Source: Ferruginibacter paludis (GTDB taxonomy: Bacteria > Bacteroidota > Bacteroidia > Chitinophagales > Chitinophagaceae). From it: a stretch of DNA of 64,000 nt. Numbering within the stretch: the stretch's first letter is position 1; each line of letters opens with the position of its first letter. A program made the translations under genes and the position numbers. The stretch is taken from assembly GCF_030409685.1 (NCBI RefSeq), contig NZ_JAUFQJ010000007.1, forward strand, positions 186,001 to 250,000, given 5' to 3'. The notes beneath the pieces were generated by a model. The model ran no database searches, was not told the origin of the DNA, and saw nothing but the letters and a program-made list of their open reading frames with translations. Of this stretch, positions 61,070 through 64,000 are shown one piece after another.

Positions 61070-64000
61070 TTACAGGGTTCTTTTCACACCGCGAAAATTG
61101 GTAATTACCATTTTTGCAATGCCGGCATCCCATTTAATTTTTCTCGTAGATTGGGAAAGATAAGTGCTGCCATAGTAAAACTCCATTCTTCTTTTTGTAC
61201 CATTTTTGTATACGATGTCAGCAGAGGCATCTCCCGGTTGCAGGCTAATCCAGCGGTTGCTACCGCTGTGCTCAGATGCAGTCTGCGCAAATACTTTCAG
61301 GCTATCCTGGTTTTGAGTAGATAAAATTAAATCTTCATTTTTTGCCGTGTGAATTGTTGCCAGGCCTTTGGCGTCTCCCTTTACAAAAAAGCCACTTTGC
61401 TGCAAAGTAGTTACGGCGAAACTGCCTTTGCCATCTCCCTTTAAACAAAGACCATTGAACGCATCATGACGGCCGCTGTAGGGCTCCATTCCATAATCGT
61501 TACCGGTTAGCAACACATCGAGGTCGCCATCGCGATCTGCATCAGTTGCCATCATGCCATAAATGGGCGCAGTCTGCGTCTCAATGGGCAATGGTGTAAT
61601 GGTAAACTGGCCGTTACCTTTGTTTTCAATATAGCTTGTCTGCATATCATTGGCCTGGTATGTTATGGCATCCTGCCGGTCTTTAGCAGGCCATAACTCA
61701 TCCATGCCTGCAGCTCCGAAAGATTTATAAGTAGGGTATTTTTTACGGATGGACAGTAACTGTGCGGCAAGATCATCCTTGGTATGCATGGGGAAAGGTT
61801 GCTTGCTGCTGTCGGCCGCCTGCATGTAACAAAAAATCATCGCATCCAGCGATCCGTTCTGATCAAGGTCTTTTGCCCAAATCGTCATCGGCTCTTTTGG
61901 TGTGGCTTTGTAATTGGAGTTGAGGCCAAGGTTGCCTGCTATATAATCAATGTCTCCATCGTTATCAAAATCACCTGCGACCAAACTGTTCCACCAACCG
62001 ATGTGATTGCTGATGCCGGAGGTTTTACTGACTTGTAAAAAGCCCTTGCCTGTATTTTTAAAAAAGGTTACCGGCATCCATTCGCCCACCAACACCAAAT
62101 CAATTTTTCCATCTTTATCAAAATCGCTCCACAAGGCATCTGTTACCATGCCGATGTTTTTTAAAGCAGGACAATACTGTGCCGTTACATCGGTGAATTT
62201 GCCGCCATCATTTTGTAGAATAAAACTTTGCGGTGCGGTGGGATAAGCACCTGATACTACACGGCCGCCAACAAATAAATCCAGGTCACCATCACCATCT
62301 ATATCCGCTGCACGAACGCAGGAACCATTAGCGGTTTCTGTTGGCAATGCATTGACTGCTCTTGCAAATTTTCCTTTTCCATTGTTGAGGTACAAACGGT
62401 CCTGGCAAATTTCATTGCCCGGCGGTAATTCATAACTGCCGCTTACCACATACATGTCAAGGTCTTTGTCACCATCTGCATCAAAAAATAACACACCCAT
62501 ATCTTCCACCAACGGATTTTCTTTTTGCAAAAAACGGTCTCCATCGTGCGTGAAATTACCTTTGGCATCCTGCATAAAGAAGGTGCCTAAATTACTGCTC
62601 GATCCGCCTAGGTAAAAATCATCAAAGCCATTGTTGTCAATATCTCCGACTGCAATGCCGGGACCGTACTGGCTTAGCTTATGGGGCAGCGTTAACTGAA
62701 TATTGTAATCCACAAAATCATCTTCCACCGGCTTGTACGCAATGCCATATTTTTGGGATGCTTCGGTAAACAGGGCAGGTTTTATAGCCGGCGAAAAAGG
62801 CTTTCCGTTACCGGCATCTTTTTGGTTTAGTATAATGGCTTTATCCGCTTTAAGGTTGATGAGCAACTGCCAGCTGGCATCAGGCCATTCAATTTTTAAG
62901 GAGTCAATTTTTTTATTGGTGCCCAATCCAAAATGCGCTCTTGCATCATCTGTACTCAGGTAGCCACGGGTGGGGTGGTGTTCATAATACTGTTGCTGGT
63001 GATTGCCATAATAAATACGAATGGTAGCGCCAATGCCCTGTGTGTTTAAACCGCTGCCGTTAATGGATACGGTTAACTGGTGCAAGTTTTTGTCGTTCGT
63101 CGTATTCTCATAAACAGACGCCACTTCGTTGATGTTATTGACAACAATGTCAAGGTCACCATCATTATCCAGGTCTGCATATACACTGCCGTTGGCAAAA
63201 GAGGATTGTGTAAAACCCCATGCTTTGGAAGTGTTTTTAAACAAAGCATTACCCATATTTTTAAAAGAATAGTTGGGTATTTTAACAACGGGCAATGAAT
63301 CTGCCAATGCCAGCGAAAAGTTACCGGCTCCAACCTGGCCGTTATCATACGAGATATAATCAAGGTCCGTCACATCTCTTGGCAAACCGTTGGTGATGAT
63401 CAAATCACGCAGACCATCATTGTCAAAATCCGCTACCAGCGGGCACCAGCTCCAGTCTGTCTGGTACATGCCGGCCATAAAACCAACATCACTGAATACA
63501 GGATGTCCTTCCGGGGTAAGGCCGCTGTTTATCTGCATTACGTTGCGCACATACTGGTGTGTGTAACCAAATTTATCTGCGTTGGTATAGTTGTAATATT
63601 CATTGCCGCCGAGCATTCTTTTTTTGCGCATGTTACTTTCAGGTAACATCTCCAGCGAGATCAGATCAGGCAGCCCGTCGTTGTTGATATCTGCGAAATC
63701 AGTACCCATGGCGTTCCAGCCGGTATGTTTAAAATATTCACCGAGGCGGTTGGTAAAAGTGCCGTCTTTATTGTTGATGTATAACAGGTCGTTGCTTACA
63801 AAATCGTTGGCCACATATACATCCGGCCAGCCATCATTATTAAAGTCACTTATGCAGGCTGCGTGGCCCCAGCCTTCAAATAAAATGCCTGCCGCTTTGG
63901 TTACATTGGTAAAAGTACCGTTGCCATTATTGCGGTACAGGCGGTCATTGTTTAAGGCCGAACCATCTGTTACTTTGGGTCTGAAAATGATGGGAGTTTT
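61070..64000 (-). CDS. CRTAC1-type FG-GAP/VCBS repeat protein with UnbV domain, partial
   Basis: At least 976 residues; the 5' end lies beyond the window edge (the frame stays open to 64000, reading RPKVTDGSALNNDRLYRNNGNG). Repeated FG-GAP/VCBS units with the calcium-binding pattern DxDxDGxxD (DFDNDGLRDLII, DLDNDGDLDIVV, DIDGDGDLDLFV, DFDKDGKIDLVL). An ASPIC/UnbV domain (TQGIGATIRIYYGNHQQQYYEHHPTRGYLSTDDARAHFGLG) lies mid-protein. Large secreted adhesion or substrate-binding protein, common in Bacteroidota carbohydrate loci. Confidence 0.88.
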   Translation of the reverse strand, partial: KTPIIFRPKVTDGSALNNDRLYRNNGNGTFTNVTKAAGILFEGWGHAACISDFNNDGWPDVYVANDFVSNDLLYINNKDGTFTNRLGEYFKHTGWNAMGTDFADINNDGLPDLISLEMLPESNMRKKRMLGGNEYYNYTNADKFGYTHQYVRNVMQINSGLTPEGHPVFSDVGFMAGMYQTDWSWCPLVADFDNDGLRDLIITNGLPRDVTDLDYISYDNGQVGAGNFSLALADSLPVVKIPNYSFKNMGNALFKNTSKAWGFTQSSFANGSVYADLDNDGDLDIVVNNINEVASVYENTTNDKNLHQLTVSINGSGLNTQGIGATIRIYYGNHQQQYYEHHPTRGYLSTDDARAHFGLGTNKKIDSLKIEWPDASWQLLINLKADKAIILNQKDAGNGKPFSPAIKPALFTEASQKYGIAYKPVEDDFVDYNIQLTLPHKLSQYGPGIAVGDIDNNGFDDFYLGGSSSNLGTFFMQDAKGNFTHDGDRFLQKENPLVEDMGVLFFDADGDKDLDMYVVSGSYELPPGNEICQDRLYLNNGKGKFARAVNALPTETANGSCVRAADIDGDGDLDLFVGGRVVSGAYPTAPQSFILQNDGGKFTDVTAQYCPALKNIGMVTDALWSDFDKDGKIDLVLVGEWMPVTFFKNTGKGFLQVSKTSGISNHIGWWNSLVAGDFDNDGDIDYIAGNLGLNSNYKATPKEPMTIWAKDLDQNGSLDAMIFCYMQAADSSKQPFPMHTKDDLAAQLLSIRKKYPTYKSFGAAGMDELWPAKDRQDAITYQANDMQTSYIENKGNGQFTITPLPIETQTAPIYGMMATDADRDGDLDVLLTGNDYGMEPYSGRHDAFNGLCLKGDGKGSFAVTTLQQSGFFVKGDAKGLATIHTAKNEDLILSTQNQDSLKVFAQTASEHSGSNRWISLQPGDASADIVYKNGTKRRMEFYYGSTYLSQSTRKIKWDAGIAKMVITNFRGVKRTL

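Overview
The window comes from a Bacteroidota chromosome, most likely Chitinophagales/Chitinophagaceae. The evidence is a type IX secretion (T9SS) C-terminal sorting domain, promoter-like TAnnTTTG -7 boxes, absence of clear Shine-Dalgarno sites, many Sec lipoproteins, seven twin-arginine (Tat) leaders, FucP-type transport, and intergenic DNA full of dispersed hairpin repeats. No phage, IS transposase, tRNA, rRNA or CRISPR array was seen. No SusC/SusD pair is present, so this is not a classical polysaccharide utilization locus.

Layout. (1) 0.1-15.3 kb, mostly + strand: an exported sugar-metabolism block with a Tat-exported Gfo/Idh/MocA oxidoreductase, a Tat-exported DegT-type aminotransferase, a secreted beta-propeller protein, a neutral-ceramidase-like hydrolase, a FucP-type MFS permease, NagA, a NagB-like protein with changed catalytic residues, and a three-gene run (exported Gfo/Idh/MocA enzyme, alpha/beta-hydrolase lipoprotein, unclassified glycosidase-like protein). 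(2) 15.6-23.2 kb, - strand: erythromycin-esterase-like protein, methyltransferase, an AT-rich patch of small unknowns with a DUF4145-like protein, and a T9SS leucine-rich-repeat protein. (3) 23.4-41 kb, mixed housekeeping and accessory genes: carboxyltransferase beta subunit, TrmN6, TsaD, Dabb protein, membrane protein/XRE pair, PQQ-type sugar dehydrogenase, two serine hydrolases, a possible polymorphic-toxin-like pair, an FAD oxidoreductase, and a Tat-exported sugar isomerase/epimerase-fold protein. (4) 41.3-64 kb: a carbohydrate region with a YdjC-type deacetylase, a beta-helix lipoprotein, three tandem paralogous Tat-exported GH42-like proteins, an eight-gene sugar-acid operon (creatininase family, RidA, 3-hydroxyacyl-CoA-dehydrogenase-like, enolase-superfamily dehydratase, DMT transporter, DapA-like aldolase, SDR, fumarylacetoacetase-like hydrolase), a divergent AraC regulator, mannonate dehydratase UxuA, and a partial CRTAC1/FG-GAP protein running off the right edge.

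How region 4 may work (inference): exported GH42-like enzymes release a sugar or uronide; the product enters through the DMT or MFS carriers; the enolase-superfamily enzyme and UxuA dehydrate aldonic/uronic acids to 2-keto-3-deoxy acids; these leave either through the DapA-like aldolase or through SDR oxidation and FAH-type C-C cleavage, as in non-phosphorylative L-fuconate-type pathways. The strongest regulatory signal is a duplicated promoter module: a GTTAAAAAAGTA box exactly 57 bp upstream of a TAGATTTG -7 box in front of all three paralogs, with the same box at the same spacing before the sugar-acid operon (there TATTTTTA).

Non-coding DNA. The larger gene-free gaps hold several dispersed repeat families. 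Two stand out: a ~105-nt four-armed (cloverleaf-like) element and a long-hairpin element. In both, stem sequences change between copies while base pairing is kept. They occur together at four loci.
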